Of a stretch of DNA of 64,000 bases, positions 18,907-33,357 are shown piece after piece. The notes under the pieces are model-generated. The model was not told the origin of the DNA and ran no database searches. It saw nothing but the letters and a program-made list of their open reading frames with translations. A program made the position numbers and the translations under genes. The DNA lies in NCBI GenBank assembly GCA_903834185.1, contig CAILHX010000003.1, forward strand, positions 34,902-98,901, given 5' to 3'. Each line of letters starts with the position of its first letter. Positions within the stretch are counted from its first letter, which is position 1. The stretch comes from an uncultured Methylophilaceae bacterium. Lineage in GTDB: Bacteria > Pseudomonadota > Gammaproteobacteria > Burkholderiales > Methylophilaceae.

Positions 18907-19293
18907 ATGGCAGTGATAGAACTTACCAAAGCGAATTTCAAGGACACCATAGAGCAGAATAGTTTTGTCATAGTTGACTTTTGGGCGCCGTGGTGTGAGC
19001 CATGCGTTAATTTCACCCCTACCTTTGCAGCAGCAGCAGAAGCCAACCCTGACGTGGTGTTTGGCATGGTCAACACTGAGATTGACGGCGAAATCGCCGA
19101 ATATTTCAACGTGGACAAGATCCCCGGCATTATGGTGGTACGTGATCAGGCCAGCATCCTGGCACAAGTAGGGGAGCTTGGTGCACCGGCATTAGCCGAG
19201 ATCATCAACTGGGCACGCCAGTATGACATGAAGGCGGTGCATCAGTATTACGCAGACCAGGATAAAGAGACCGATAAGCCAGCGAAGAAATAA
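18907..19293 (+). CDS. Thioredoxin-like protein
   Basis: 128 aa with a thioredoxin fold: strand-turn DFWAPWCEPCVNFTP holding a CxxC (C-E-P-C rather than C-G-P-C), and the cis-proline loop in DKIPGIMVVRDQ. The C-terminus (after about 105) is an additional charged tail (DQDKETDKPAKK). No signal peptide, so cytoplasmic. An upstream TAGAAT at 18870 could be a -10 element separating it from the nitroreductase operon. Confidence 0.9.
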   Translation: MAVIELTKANFKDTIEQNSFVIVDFWAPWCEPCVNFTPTFAAAAEANPDVVFGMVNTEIDGEIAEYFNVDKIPGIMVVRDQASILAQVGELGAPALAEIINWARQYDMKAVHQYYADQDKETDKPAKK

Positions 19294-19353
19294 GCTGCAA
19301 AAGCGTGCAAATTACAATACGGTGCTATTTTGTGCCCCGCTGATTGAGTCCCG

Positions 19354-20268
19354 CTAATTCATCGTGGCATTGGCGGGAAGAAATTTTTCCGGGTCAATAG
19401 GCTGCCCCAGTTTGCGTATCTCGAAGTGCAGCATCACGCTGTCGGTATCGCTATTACCCATCTCTGCGATCTTCTGCCCTTTGACCACGTCCTGCCCTTC
19501 TTTCACAACGATCTGGCTATTGTGTGCATATGCTGAAAGGTAGGTTGTATTGTGCTTGATGATGACCATCTTGCCATAACCGCGCAGTCCATTGCCGCTA
19601 TAAACAACCTTACCTGATGCAGCAGAAAGCACAGGCTGACCTATGCTTCCGGAGATATCCAGCCCCTTGCTGGTGTCGCTGAATTTGGTCAGAATTTTTC
19701 CTACTGCAGGCCAACCCCATTCCACCGCATTTTCGTCGGCTATTTTCTCTGCAGGCTTTGTTACGTCTGGCTTGGCTTCCGTGGCTGCGCTTACTGGTTC
19801 ATCAAGTGGTTTTGCTTGAGGCGGCGCTTCGGTCTTGATGGCGCTGACCACCGTTGCATCTGTAGCAGCAGGTGCGGGAGCCGGTGTAGGTTTGGGCGCA
19901 GAAACGGCTGCCATGGCAACAGGGTTGTTTTCTGTGCCAGCAGGCGCCTTCAACTTGAGTGCTTGTCCGACCTTGATCGTGTAATTAGGCGCTGTAATTT
20001 CGTTCCAGCGCGCGATATCTTTGTAATCAAAGCCATATTCAAGGCCGATAGCATATAAAGTATCGCCTTTTTTTACGATGTAACTATCCGGACGCCAGTC
20101 CGCCGATTTTTCGGAAGCTGTTTTTTTTGCGATTACAGATTTGCTTGTTTGACCTGCCGGCTTTGCGCCAGTCTGAGTCCGTTCGATGACCGGCGCTTTC
20201 AGCGTGCTGGCGCAGCCCGCCAATAGAAGTAACGCAACAATAAGTGCAGAATGTGTTGAATACTTCAT
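19354..20268 (-). CDS. nlpD: NlpD-like lipoprotein: LysM + catalytically degenerate LytM/M23 domain
   Basis: 304 aa. Lipoprotein signal with lipobox LLAGC; a LysM domain at about 63-110 (YIVKKGDTLYAIGLEYGF...VGQALKLK); an Ala/Pro/Lys-rich linker; and a LytM domain in the last ~120 residues. The HxxxD metal motif is SKGLD here and the HxH motif is MLHF, so two zinc-ligand histidines are missing. This matches NlpD and EnvC, which activate cell-wall amidases instead of cutting peptidoglycan. ATGA overlap with pcm upstream. In many proteobacteria rpoS follows nlpD; here the next gene is on the opposite strand. Confidence 0.9.
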   Translation of the reverse strand: MKYSTHSALIVALLLLAGCASTLKAPVIERTQTGAKPAGQTSKSVIAKKTASEKSADWRPDSYIVKKGDTLYAIGLEYGFDYKDIARWNEITAPNYTIKVGQALKLKAPAGTENNPVAMAAVSAPKPTPAPAPAATDATVVSAIKTEAPPQAKPLDEPVSAATEAKPDVTKPAEKIADENAVEWGWPAVGKILTKFSDTSKGLDISGSIGQPVLSAASGKVVYSGNGLRGYGKMVIIKHNTTYLSAYAHNSQIVVKEGQDVVKGQKIAEMGNSDTDSVMLHFEIRKLGQPIDPEKFLPANATMN

Positions 20269-20921
20269 GCGATCCCTCCCATCAAGGGTACGAATTTCAC
20301 TGCTTCAAGTTCGGTTTTACGATAGTCATCCGCCGTGCGTTCTACCAGTGTTAACATTTGCTCCATGGTACCGACGGGAATCACCAGTCGCCCGCCGACT
20401 GCCAATTGCCGTAGCAAATCTTCAGGAATATGGGTGGCGGCGGCGGTCACTATGATGCCATCGAACGGCGCCATTTCCGGCAGACCGAAATGACCATCCG
20501 CTTTTTTCACTTTGACATTGCGTAGTTTAAGTTCGCGAAAATGCCCTTTGGCAATTTCCAGCAAAGGCGCGATGCGTTCCACTGAATATACTTCCTGCGC
20601 CACCCGCGACAGAATGGAAGTCTGATAACCACATCCGGTACCAATTTCCAGCACCTTGCCCAAGGCACCCCCGGCGCGTAGCAATTCCGTCATTCGCGCA
20701 ACGATGTACGGCTGCGAGATTGTCTGCTTATGGCCGATGGGTAGCGAGGCATCCTCATAGGCGCGCGTTGCCAGCGCTTCGTCCAGAAAAATGTGGCGCG
20801 GGATTTCGAGCATCGCAGCCAACACCAACTCATCCTTAATACCTTGTTCGCGCAGGCGGTTTATCATGCGATCACGAGTGCGCTGTGAGGTCATGCCTAT
20901 GCCAGAGATTCTGGTGGTCAT
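20265..20921 (-). CDS. pcm: Protein-L-isoaspartate O-methyltransferase
   Basis: 218-aa SAM-dependent repair enzyme for isoaspartyl damage in proteins. Family motifs are [22 protein letters not shown], the SAM loop [19 protein letters not shown] and [17 protein letters not shown]. Its start overlaps the surE stop and its stop overlaps the nlpD start (ATGA on both sides), the conserved surE-pcm-nlpD order. Confidence 0.95.
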   Translation of the reverse strand: MTTRISGIGMTSQRTRDRMINRLREQGIKDELVLAAMLEIPRHIFLDEALATRAYEDASLPIGHKQTISQPYIVARMTELLRAGGALGKVLEIGTGCGYQTSILSRVAQEVYSVERIAPLLEIAKGHFRELKLRNVKVKKADGHFGLPEMAPFDGIIVTAAATHIPEDLLRQLAVGGRLVIPVGTMEQMLTLVERTADDYRKTELEAVKFVPLMGGIA

Positions 20922-21661
20922 TTATGCATCCAATTTTTTAGGGCGTCCATTTGTGCATATTGCGTCAGATCGATCTGTAATGGTGTGAGCGAAATCAGAC
21001 CATTCTCTACGGCATCAAAATCCGTACCTGTACCTGCATCCTGTGCTGCACCGGCAGCACCCACCCAATACACGGTTTCGCCGCGCGGCGTGGTGGAACG
21101 TATCACCGGCTCTGCCTTGTGGCGGCGCCCCAGGCGTGTGACGGCCATGCCCTTGATTTCCTGCTGTGGCAGATCCGGTACATTGACATTGAGCAAAATG
21201 GGCTCATGGTAAGAGTTTTGCTGAAATCTTTTAACCAGTTCAACCACCGCATTGGCTGCAGTCTCAAAATGGGTGGCATGGTGCTGGGACATGGAAACCG
21301 CGAGTGACGGAATGCCCAATAAAAACCCTTCTGTGGCTGCCGCGACAGTCCCGGAATAAATGGTATCGTCACCCATATTGGCACCATCGTTGATACCAGA
21401 GATCACCATATCGGGAAGTTCAGCCAGCAATCCGGTTACCGCCAGATGCACGCAGTCTGTCGGTGTGCCGTTCACGTAAAAAAAACCGTTATCCGCACGG
21501 CGCACAGTGAGGGGACGATCCAGTGTTAATGAATTGCTCGCTCCACTGCGGTTGCGCTCTGGCGCGACAACGGTAATCTCCGCCAGCGGCTTCAAAGCTT
21601 CGGCCAGTATCTGTAGGCCGGGGGCAAAATAGCCGTCGTCGTTGGAAAGCAGAATATGCAT
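20918..21661 (-). CDS. surE: 5'/3'-nucleotidase SurE
   Basis: 247-aa metal-dependent survival phosphatase. The N-terminal [12 protein letters not shown] carries the DD metal pair, and [16 protein letters not shown] and [24 protein letters not shown] are diagnostic. Heads the surE-pcm-nlpD minus-strand operon. Confidence 0.96.
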   Translation of the reverse strand: MHILLSNDDGYFAPGLQILAEALKPLAEITVVAPERNRSGASNSLTLDRPLTVRRADNGFFYVNGTPTDCVHLAVTGLLAELPDMVISGINDGANMGDDTIYSGTVAAATEGFLLGIPSLAVSMSQHHATHFETAANAVVELVKRFQQNSYHEPILLNVNVPDLPQQEIKGMAVTRLGRRHKAEPVIRSTTPRGETVYWVGAAGAAQDAGTGTDFDAVENGLISLTPLQIDLTQYAQMDALKNWMHK

Positions 21662-21691
21662 TGGAGTTTAATTCATCAGAAAACGGAGCGA

Positions 21692-22665
<974 letters not shown>

Positions 22666-22719
22666 TTACTGGATTCGGAGATAGAATCCTGCATATCACA
22701 ACTATTCATATTAGGAATT

Positions 22720-23037
22720 ATGTCCATGCGCCAATTCACACTGCTGGGTTTTGTTATGTTACTGGCTATGCTCCCATCTGCACCCGCCATGGCAGATCCT
22801 GCGGGTCACGATATAGAGGTAACGACACCATCCGGCGACAAGGCTATCCTGCACCCCAACGGCCGGTGGGATTATGTGGATACTGCCAAGGCAGAAGCTG
22901 CACAAGAGATTGCCAAGACTTATCCTGAGAATCAGGGTTGTCCGGCAGGCTGGAGAGGCGGTTACGGATTTGGGCGTTGCATTCCCCCTGATGACAAGGA
23001 TTACAACCGGGGGTCGTTGAGCGGTAAGGGTTGGTAA
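22720..23037 (+). CDS. Small secreted protein of unknown function
   Basis: 105 aa. The ATG at 22720 follows TTAGGAATT. Residues 1-25 are a signal peptide (MLLAMLPSAPAMA cleavage region) before DPAGHDIEV. The mature ~80 residues contain the segment ILHPNGRWDYVD and two cysteines (QGCPAGWRG, FGRCIPPDD), so one disulfide is likely. No family recognised with confidence. Divergent from wrbA with 63 bp between them. Confidence 0.7.
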   Translation: MSMRQFTLLGFVMLLAMLPSAPAMADPAGHDIEVTTPSGDKAILHPNGRWDYVDTAKAEAAQEIAKTYPENQGCPAGWRGGYGFGRCIPPDDKDYNRGSLSGKGW

Positions 23038-23136
23038 GAAAGATCTGTCCGATTGACTTGCAGAAGTTGTGAATGTGGTGGCGCAGACAACTTGGGTCAA
23101 CATGATGACAATTTCACTGGCTTTGTGATTTGGTCG

Positions 23137-23970
23137 TTAGGGCTCTTTAGGAGTTTTAATAGAGTTCACGTAAGTCACCAGTTTTTCCCGTAGCTGTTCG
23201 ATTGTTTCTCGATTCAAAGCCTTCTCGCTGATTTCTGTTTTTGCAGTCACCTTATTGCCAATATCATCGCTTACTGTACATTGGGTCTGGTCATGATATT
23301 CCTCACAACGGGCATGCACTGGGATACCAGATGGGGCAATCATGGCTGCGTGATTATTATTACTTGCATCTTGCAAGACAATAAAAAACGCGATTTTGAC
23401 TTTATCTCCATTTTCCAATGTTCTGCTGCCATTGCAGGCAATAACTCCAGCGTTTGCAGTTGTGATGCATGCGCCGATTTTATTAAGGTGCTTCAAATAC
23501 TCCACTAGCCTTGAACCTTCTGGGGTCTCGGACAAAATGATCCCTTTAATGGAGTCGTCTTGACCAGGTTCAACATCAATCATCACATATGGCACAGGGT
23601 GGCTTTCACATCCCCAGAGGCGAGGGATTGTTCTGGTCACCTTCCCTTGGTTATCGGCAGAAAAATTTATCTCTTTTAATATGCCGCGCAATAGTCCTTT
23701 TGCGATTTTCTGTTTAGGAACCGCAAAAATTTGATTACCTACTTTGAAGTAGATCGCCGCTTCCCCGCCGTTCTCGCAAAACGTTCCAATAAATAGCTTT
23801 GCCGCGGTTTCTGTGGTGGGCAGAGTACCTTTAAATTCGACCTCGTCTGTTTCGTGTTTGAAAGTAACGGAAATGCCATCTGGGGGAAGAGTGTATTGAG
23901 TATCGGCGTGCAGAGATAATGTATACATTAACAGCGATATACAAATAAAACACAGAATCTTCGTCATCAT
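23137..23970 (-). CDS. Secreted protein of unknown function
   Basis: 277 aa. Signal peptide at the N-terminus (KILCFICISLLMYTLSLHA), then a mature domain that I do not recognise. Cysteine pairs occur at FCENGGEA, WGCESHPV, ACITTANAGVIAC and ARCEEYHDQTQC, suggesting a disulfide-rich periplasmic or surface protein. The C-terminal ~40 residues are charged and helical. Codon choice is more AT-rich than in flanking wrbA and purB, which may mean later acquisition. The start could also be TTG at 23973. Confidence 0.65.
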   Translation of the reverse strand: MMTKILCFICISLLMYTLSLHADTQYTLPPDGISVTFKHETDEVEFKGTLPTTETAAKLFIGTFCENGGEAAIYFKVGNQIFAVPKQKIAKGLLRGILKEINFSADNQGKVTRTIPRLWGCESHPVPYVMIDVEPGQDDSIKGIILSETPEGSRLVEYLKHLNKIGACITTANAGVIACNGSRTLENGDKVKIAFFIVLQDASNNNHAAMIAPSGIPVHARCEEYHDQTQCTVSDDIGNKVTAKTEISEKALNRETIEQLREKLVTYVNSIKTPKEP

Positions 23971-23993
23971 CAATCCGTTGATTGTAATAAGAC

Positions 23994-25439
<1,446 letters not shown>

Positions 25440-25584
25440 TTAACGTCCCTGCCGGATGTAATTTTACTCCACACTGATCGCCGTCGGGTAAATGGCTTGT
25501 AGGCAAGATGAATGGTAATATTGTTCGATGTTCTGATTAGATGCTGACTGTTATTAAAGATCGTCATACAACATAGGAAAAAAC

Positions 25585-26700
25585 ATGATTGGCTCATTTC
25601 ATCCACCGCAAAGAATATTGATGGGGCCGGGGCCTTCCGATGTCAGCCCAAGGGTATTGGCGGCAATGGGACGCCCCACTATCGGCCATCTTGATCCGGC
25701 GTTCGTAGGCATGATGGACGAGATGAAAACTCTGCTGCAATATGCTTTTCAGACCAAGAACGAACTGGTAATGCCGGTTTCAGCGCCAGGATCAGCGGGC
25801 ATGGAGACTTGTTTCGTCAATTTGGTGGAGCCGGGTGACAAGGTCATTGTTTGCCAGAATGGGGTATTTGGCGGGCGCATGAAAGAAAACGTAGAGCGCT
25901 GTGGTGGCATTGCTGTCATGGTGATGGACGACTGGGGTAATGCGGTTGATGCCAACAAGGTGGAAGACACATTAAAAGCCAATCCCGATGCCAAGATATT
26001 GGCGTTCGTACATGCCGAAACCTCTACCGGTGCGCAGTCTGATGCCAAAATCCTTTGCGCACTGGCGCAAAAATACAATGTACTGACCATCGTGGATGCG
26101 GTGACTTCTTTGGGAGGCACACCGATCAAAGTCGACGAGTGGGGTATAGATGCCATCTATTCAGGCTCGCAAAAATGCCTGTCATGCACACCCGGATTGT
26201 CTCCTATCAGTTTCAGCGCACGAGCGATGGATGTGGTGAAAAGCCGTAAGACCAAGATACAAAGCTGGTTTCTGGATCTAACGCTGGTGACAGCCTATTG
26301 GGGAAACGCTGCCAAGCGTACATACCACCATACCGCCCCCATCAATGCCCTTTATGGTCTGCATGAAGCATTAGTCATGTTGCAGGAAGAAGGTCTTGAA
26401 AATGCCTGGGCACGCCACCAACATCACCATTTGGAACTGAAAAAAGGGCTGGAGGCATTGGGTTTGCGTTTTGTGGTCAAAGAGCAGGATAGATTGCCGC
26501 AATTGAATTCGGTCTATATTCCAGATGGCGTGGATGATGCCGCCGCGCGCAAATCATTACTTGAGGATTACGGCCTTGAGATAGGCGCAGGGCTGGGAGC
26601 AATGGCTGGCAAGATCTGGCGCATCGGTTTGATGGGGCATGCAGCAAACGAACGCAATGTGAATATTTGCCTGACGGCGTTGGAAGATGTGATGAGCTAG
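25585..26700 (+). CDS. PLP-dependent aminotransferase, alanine/serine-glyoxylate family
   Basis: 371-aa class V aminotransferase. Typical are RILMGPGPSDVSPRVL, TIGHLDPAFVGMMDE, SAPGSAGMETCFVNLV, the PLP aspartate in IVDAVTSLGG and the Schiff-base lysine in SGSQKCLSCTPG. Members interconvert alanine, serine, glyoxylate and hydroxypyruvate, as used for disposing of 2-phosphoglycolate in autotrophs or for C1 metabolism. The substrate here is inferred only to the family. The next ORF starts directly after its TAG. Confidence 0.9.
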   Translation: MIGSFHPPQRILMGPGPSDVSPRVLAAMGRPTIGHLDPAFVGMMDEMKTLLQYAFQTKNELVMPVSAPGSAGMETCFVNLVEPGDKVIVCQNGVFGGRMKENVERCGGIAVMVMDDWGNAVDANKVEDTLKANPDAKILAFVHAETSTGAQSDAKILCALAQKYNVLTIVDAVTSLGGTPIKVDEWGIDAIYSGSQKCLSCTPGLSPISFSARAMDVVKSRKTKIQSWFLDLTLVTAYWGNAAKRTYHHTAPINALYGLHEALVMLQEEGLENAWARHQHHHLELKKGLEALGLRFVVKEQDRLPQLNSVYIPDGVDDAAARKSLLEDYGLEIGAGLGAMAGKIWRIGLMGHAANERNVNICLTALEDVMS

Positions 26701-26952
26701 ATGAGAGCTTTTGCCGTCACACTCATGTTGTGTGCATTGCCAACTTTGGCTGCAACGTCTGATGAGCCCAGTGTGGCGGACAATATACGCGCCATGGATA
26801 CAGACCATGACGGTCAGGTCAGCGTTACTGAGATCAAGGCGTATCTGCAGAAAAAGTATGGGGCGGATTACCAAAGGGACTTGCTGGAATTGATGGAAAA
26901 ACGCGCCAATGCAAAAAGTTGTGGGTCTTCATTTACCCGCGATCTCGAATAA
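26701..26952 (+). CDS. Small exported EF-hand protein
   Basis: 83 aa. N-terminal signal peptide (AVTLMLCALPTLAATS), then an EF-hand loop MDTDHDGQVSVTEIKAYL with Asp at loop positions 1, 3 and 5 and Glu at 12, so calcium binding is likely. The remainder is a charged helix with one cysteine. The ATG abuts the aminotransferase stop codon with no spacer, so translation must depend on the upstream gene. Function unknown. Confidence 0.72.
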   Translation: MRAFAVTLMLCALPTLAATSDEPSVADNIRAMDTDHDGQVSVTEIKAYLQKKYGADYQRDLLELMEKRANAKSCGSSFTRDLE

Positions 26953-27096
26953 AAACGGCCGCCAACAGGCATGGTTCTTGCTGGCTTAACTTGCCGGTTA
27001 AACTATTCGGCGCGCTAACGGCGGCTGCTTTTAAGCGCTATACTTACACCTTAAATTAAAGACAGAAATTTAACAATTCACTGTGATTTTATTGCC

Positions 27097-29667
27097 ATGC
27101 TGACCGACTACCAACATCATGTCACCGAGCGCGTCGCGCTTGGGTTGCCACCACTACCACTCAATGCGGAGCAGACCTCACAGCTGGTGGATTTAGTCAA
27201 AGCACCACCTGCAGGTCAGGAAGCAATACTGCTGAACTTGCTGGAAAACCGCGTCCCGGCAGGTGTAGATCAGGCTGCTTATGTTAAAGCGGCCTTTCTG
27301 GCCGATCTGGCGAACGGCAAAGCGAATTCTCCGCTCGTAAGCCCCGAGCATGCTGTCAAGTTACTCGGCACCATGCTCGGCGGATACAACGTACCGGTAC
27401 TGGTGGCACTTCTTGATGGAAGTCTTGCAGATCATGCAGTGGCGGCTCTGTCCCACACCATTCTGATGTTTGATGCCTTCCATGATGTCGAGGAAAAAGC
27501 CAAAGCTGGCAATACTGCAGCCAAGAAATTAATACAATCCTGGGCGGATGCTGAATGGTTCACCCACCATAAGCCGCTACCGGAGACCATACGCTGCGTC
27601 GTGTTTAAAGTGCCCGGCGAAACCAATACCGATGATCTTTCGCCGGCACAGGAGGCCTGGTCGCGCCCGGATATCCCACTGCATGCCAAGGCCATGCTAG
27701 TGAGCAAGCTGCCTGACGGACTGGCGACCATTGAACGACTGCGGGCTCAGGGCTTGCCTGTTGCCTACGTGGGCGATATCGTTGGCACTGGTTCCTCACG
27801 CAAATCCGCCATTAATTCGGTGCAATGGTTCATGGGTGAAGATATTCCTTATATTCCCAATAAACGCACCGCGGGTATCGTGCTAGGCACCAAAATCGCG
27901 CCTATTTTCTTTAATACCGCCGAAGATTCGGGTGCACTACCGATACAGTGCGATGTCTCCAAAATGAATATGGGTGATGTCATCACCATACATCCTCGCG
28001 CCGGTAAGGTTACCAATGCCGCTGGAGAAACCATCAGTACTTTTGAACTGGCACCTATTACCATGCCGGACGAAGTGCAAGCCGGCGGTCGCATACAGTT
28101 GATCATCGGTCGTGGGCTTACTACCAGAGCACGGGCTGTACTGGGTTTGCCGCCTTCAACCGCCTTTATCAATCCGCATCCGGTCGCAGAAAACAAATCC
28201 GGCTTCACTCTGGCGCAGAAAATGGTGGGTCATGCCTGCGGGCTGCCAAAAGGCATGGGCATGCGCCCAGGCACATATTGTGAGCCAAAGATCACTACCG
28301 TAGGCTCGCAAGACACCACTGGTGCGATGACGCGCGACGAACTTAAAGAACTCGCCTGCCTGGGGTTTTCGGCTGATCTGGTGATGCAGAGTTTCTGCCA
28401 TACCGCCGCTTACCCAAAACCCGTGGACATCAAGCTGCAACATGAATTGCCTGAATTCATGTCCAGCCGTGGCGGAGTAACACTACGTCCGGGTGATGGC
28501 ATCATTCACTCATGGTTGAACCGCATGTTGCTGCCGGATACAGTTGGAACAGGTGGCGACTCGCACACGCGCTTCCCTATCGGCATCTCATTCCCTGCGG
28601 GTTCCGGCTTGGTGGCTTTTGCTGCAGCCATGGGCGCCATGCCGCTGGATATGCCGGAATCAGTGCTGGTGCGCTTCAAAGGCCAGATGCAACCTGGCAT
28701 TACCTTGCGTGATTTGGTGAACGCGATTCCTTATGCAGCCATTCAGAAGGGTTTGTTGACCGTAGGCAAGCAAGGCAAGAAGAACGTGTTCAACGGCAGG
28801 ATTCTGGAAATCGAAGGTTTGCCCGATCTCAGGATCGAGCAGGCTTTTGAGTTTGCCGATGCCTCGGCCGAACGTTCCGCCAACGGCTGTACTGTGCGTC
28901 TGAATAAAGAACCTGTGATCGAATATCTGCGTTCCAATGCCGCATTGCTGGAGAACATGATCGCCAGCGGTTACGAAGATGCACGCTCATTACGTCGTCG
29001 TATCGACCATATCAATGACTGGCTGGCCGACCCGCAATTGCTGGAAGCAGATGCAGATGCCGAATATGCAGAAGTCATTGAGATTGATCTCAACGAGATC
29101 AAGGAGCCACTAGTGGCGTGCCCGAATGATCCGGATGACATCAAGCCCTTGTCTGCCGTGGTAGGTGACAAGGTTGATGAGGTATTCATCGGTAGCTGCA
29201 TGACCAATATCGGCCACTATCGAGCCGCAGCAAGAGTGCTGGAAGATGCAGGTATCATCCCCACCCGTCTGTGGATCGCACCGCCTACGCGCATGGACGA
29301 ATCTCAATTGCGCGAAGAAGGCGTTTATGGGGTATTCGGGCGTGCCGGCGCCAGAACGGAAGTGCCTGGGTGTTCACTGTGCATGGGTAATCAGGCGCGG
29401 GTGGCGGACAAGGCCACTGTATTCTCTACCAGTACCCGTAACTTCGATAACCGTATGGGCAAGGAAGCCCGGGTCTATCTCGGTTCTGCGGAGCTGGCTG
29501 CGGTATGCGCACGCATGGGGAAGATGCCAACCATGCAGGAATATATGCAGGTGTTGGGGGATAAGGTTTCCAAGGATGCTGATGTGATCTATCGCTATCT
29601 GAATTTTGATCAGATGGAGATTTATGCACCGAAGAAGATTATACCGATAGCTGAAGTAGCCGCTTAG
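27097..29667 (+). CDS. acnB: Aconitate hydratase B
   Basis: 856-aa TCA-cycle iron-sulfur enzyme; AcnB-type because the swivelling domain precedes the catalytic domains. The N-terminus ([13 protein letters not shown]) aligns with E. coli AcnB, which fixes the start even though no Shine-Dalgarno is visible. [4Fe-4S] ligands are in [15 protein letters not shown] and [36 protein letters not shown] is the substrate region. Convergent with fur, which fits the iron dependence of aconitase. Confidence 0.97.
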   Translation: MLTDYQHHVTERVALGLPPLPLNAEQTSQLVDLVKAPPAGQEAILLNLLENRVPAGVDQAAYVKAAFLADLANGKANSPLVSPEHAVKLLGTMLGGYNVPVLVALLDGSLADHAVAALSHTILMFDAFHDVEEKAKAGNTAAKKLIQSWADAEWFTHHKPLPETIRCVVFKVPGETNTDDLSPAQEAWSRPDIPLHAKAMLVSKLPDGLATIERLRAQGLPVAYVGDIVGTGSSRKSAINSVQWFMGEDIPYIPNKRTAGIVLGTKIAPIFFNTAEDSGALPIQCDVSKMNMGDVITIHPRAGKVTNAAGETISTFELAPITMPDEVQAGGRIQLIIGRGLTTRARAVLGLPPSTAFINPHPVAENKSGFTLAQKMVGHACGLPKGMGMRPGTYCEPKITTVGSQDTTGAMTRDELKELACLGFSADLVMQSFCHTAAYPKPVDIKLQHELPEFMSSRGGVTLRPGDGIIHSWLNRMLLPDTVGTGGDSHTRFPIGISFPAGSGLVAFAAAMGAMPLDMPESVLVRFKGQMQPGITLRDLVNAIPYAAIQKGLLTVGKQGKKNVFNGRILEIEGLPDLRIEQAFEFADASAERSANGCTVRLNKEPVIEYLRSNAALLENMIASGYEDARSLRRRIDHINDWLADPQLLEADADAEYAEVIEIDLNEIKEPLVACPNDPDDIKPLSAVVGDKVDEVFIGSCMTNIGHYRAAARVLEDAGIIPTRLWIAPPTRMDESQLREEGVYGVFGRAGARTEVPGCSLCMGNQARVADKATVFSTSTRNFDNRMGKEARVYLGSAELAAVCARMGKMPTMQEYMQVLGDKVSKDADVIYRYLNFDQMEIYAPKKIIPIAEVAA

Positions 29668-29691
29668 GTGTTAGCGTTTTCAGCGGTTTTT
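29658..29691 (+). terminator. Possible terminator of acnB
   Basis: AGCCGCT at the acnB stop codon can pair with AGCGGTT (29658-29664 with 29682-29688), followed by TTTC. The stem is short and the loop is long, so this is tentative. A separate perfect 8-bp repeat AAACCTTG/CAAGGTTT (29693-29714) lies in the 3' end of fur. Confidence 0.4.
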
Positions 29692-30116
29692 CAAACCTTG
29701 TGCGGACAAGGTTTCTTCACGCAGTCTGCGTAGATATAAAGAGAGTGCTCATGGATGGTAAAGCCGCGTTCTTCCGCGGCTTTTTTCTGGCGTTTTTCAA
29801 TCTCTTCATCACAAAACTCTTCCACACGGCCACATTGCAGGCAGACAATATGGTCGTGATGCCCGCCCTGGTTTAGCTCAAATACCGCCTTGTCACTTTC
29901 GAAGTGATGTCTGACCAGCAGGCCTGCTTGTTCAAACTGGGTCAGCACCCGGTATACAGTAGCCAGGCCAACATCCTCGCCGCCGCTTAGTAACATGCGG
30001 TAAACATCTTCAGCAGAAAGGTGGCGGCGATCGCTGCTTTCAAATAGGGATAATACTTTCAGTCGAGGTAATGTCGCCTTTAGCCCTGCATTCTTAAGTT
30101 CTTGGGGTTCACTCAT
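29691..30116 (-). CDS. fur: Ferric uptake regulator Fur
   Basis: 141-aa Fur repressor: winged helix (residues ~5-80, with [15 protein letters not shown] and [20 protein letters not shown]) and dimerisation domain with the metal-binding [18 protein letters not shown]. The ATG at 30116 gives the normal Fur N-terminus ([22 protein letters not shown] in two parts); an earlier in-frame ATG would run into the bamE side. Divergent from bamE, 77 bp apart, as in many betaproteobacteria. Confidence 0.94.
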   Translation of the reverse strand: MSEPQELKNAGLKATLPRLKVLSLFESSDRRHLSAEDVYRMLLSGGEDVGLATVYRVLTQFEQAGLLVRHHFESDKAVFELNQGGHHDHIVCLQCGRVEEFCDEEIEKRQKKAAEERGFTIHEHSLYIYADCVKKPCPHKV

Positions 30117-30147
30117 CTCGTTCTCGCATAGGGATGGCAATTGATAT

Positions 30148-30159
30148 GTTAATATTAAC
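30148..30159. promoter_or_regulatory. 12-bp palindrome between fur and bamE
   Basis: Perfect palindrome GTTAATATTAAC in the fur-bamE intergenic region. It could be an operator or part of a -10 region for either gene. It does not match the 19-bp Fur box well, so Fur autoregulation is not claimed. Confidence 0.35.
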
Positions 30160-30193
30160 GCCAATTTTGCTTTCAGCACATTCAATTATTCTC

Positions 30194-32097
<1,904 letters not shown>

Positions 32098-32111
32098 CTC
32101 AACGATTGAAA

Positions 32112-32142
32112 GCGGGGTGAGCGTACAGCTTGCCCCGTTTTG
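32112..32142 (+). terminator. Terminator/attenuator hairpin in the carAB leader
   Basis: Stem 32112-32122 with 32128-32138 (GCGGGGTGAGC with GCTTGCCCCGT, including three G-U pairs), 5-nt loop, then TTTT. It lies downstream of the carA promoter and about 50 bp before the carA start. It can terminate dapB read-through, but it would also lie inside the carAB leader RNA. Confidence 0.65.
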
Positions 32143-32192
32143 TATGTCTACCGCCGTAAAAGCATAAATATAATAAAACCAAGGGGTTAACA

Positions 32193-33344
32193 GTGCCGCA
32201 ATACACGCCAGCCATGCAGTCTGCAATATTGGTTCTCGCAGATGGAACCGTGTTCAAAGGCATTGCTATCGGGGCATCCGGCGCTACTGTGGGTGAGGTG
32301 GTATTCAATACGGCCATGACCGGGTATCAGGAGATTCTGACCGACCCATCGTATACCGAACAGATCGTCACGCTTACTTATCCGCACATCGGTAACTACG
32401 CCACCAATGCCGAAGATGTCGAATCCGGCAAAGTATATGCCGCCGGGCTGGTGATACGCGACCTGCCTTTATTGGCGAGTAACTGGCGTTCTACACAAAC
32501 GCTCGCCGAATACCTGAAAGCTAACAATGTTGTCGCCATCGCCGATATCGATACGCGTAAATTGACGCGCCTGTTGCGTGAAAAAGGTGCGCAAGCAGGC
32601 TGCATCATCGCTGGAGAGGTGGATGAGGCAAAGGCGCTGCAATTGGCGCAGGCTTTCCCCGGGTTGGCAGGCATGGACTTGGCCAAGGTGGTATCGTGCC
32701 AACAGGCCTACGAGTGGAATGAGGGCGTATGGGCACTGGGGCAAGGCTATACCAAGCCGCCGCAACCTAAATTCAATGTTGTGGCTTTTGATTACGGTGT
32801 AAAACAGAATATTTTACGCATGCTGGCTGCCAGAGGTTGCAAAGTGACCGTGTTGCCCGCCCAGGCAACTGCCGAGCAGGCACTATCCTACAAACCCGAT
32901 GGTATCTTTTTATCGAATGGCCCCGGTGATCCTGAGCCTTGCGATTACGCCATCAGCGCGATTAAAACCCTGGTGGAATCAGGCATACCAACTTTTGGTA
33001 TTTGTCTGGGTCATCAGTTGCTGGCACTGGCGAGCGGTGCCAAAACCATGAAAATGAAATTCGGTCACCACGGAGCCAACCATCCGGTGCAGGATACAGA
33101 AGATAAGCGCGTGTTCATCACCAGTCAGAACCATGGATTTGCGGTGGATGTAACGACCTTGCCCGGCAATGTAAAAACAACGCATGTCTCGCTGTTCGAT
33201 GGTAGCTTGCAGGGGATCGCGCGTACTGATAAACCAGCGTTCAGTTTTCAAGGTCACCCAGAAGCCAGCCCTGGACCGCACGAAATGAGTTATCTGTTTG
33301 ATCGCTTCATCAAGCTGATGCAGGAGAATAAAACAGCTCATTAG
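32193..33344 (+). CDS. carA: Carbamoyl-phosphate synthase small (glutaminase) subunit
   Basis: 383 aa. Supplies ammonia from glutamine to CarB for arginine and pyrimidine synthesis. The amidotransferase triad is visible: Cys in [15 protein letters not shown], His and Glu in [12 protein letters not shown]-terminal [16 protein letters not shown] and [13 protein letters not shown] are CarA signatures. GTG at 32193 has AAGGGG 6 bp upstream; an internal ATG at 32214 would match the E. coli N-terminus but lacks a ribosome site. Confidence 0.96.
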   Translation: MPQYTPAMQSAILVLADGTVFKGIAIGASGATVGEVVFNTAMTGYQEILTDPSYTEQIVTLTYPHIGNYATNAEDVESGKVYAAGLVIRDLPLLASNWRSTQTLAEYLKANNVVAIADIDTRKLTRLLREKGAQAGCIIAGEVDEAKALQLAQAFPGLAGMDLAKVVSCQQAYEWNEGVWALGQGYTKPPQPKFNVVAFDYGVKQNILRMLAARGCKVTVLPAQATAEQALSYKPDGIFLSNGPGDPEPCDYAISAIKTLVESGIPTFGICLGHQLLALASGAKTMKMKFGHHGANHPVQDTEDKRVFITSQNHGFAVDVTTLPGNVKTTHVSLFDGSLQGIARTDKPAFSFQGHPEASPGPHEMSYLFDRFIKLMQENKTAH

Positions 33345-33357
33345 TAGCTTTTTAATT

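Noticed and set aside
26953..27096. Terminator between the EF-hand gene and acnB
   Set aside because: GGCCGCC and GGCGGCT can pair only over about 60 nt, with no proper T run.
30120..30193. Fur box controlling fur and bamE
   Set aside because: GTTAATATTAAC is palindromic, but the surrounding sequence does not match the 19-bp Fur consensus beyond a few bases.
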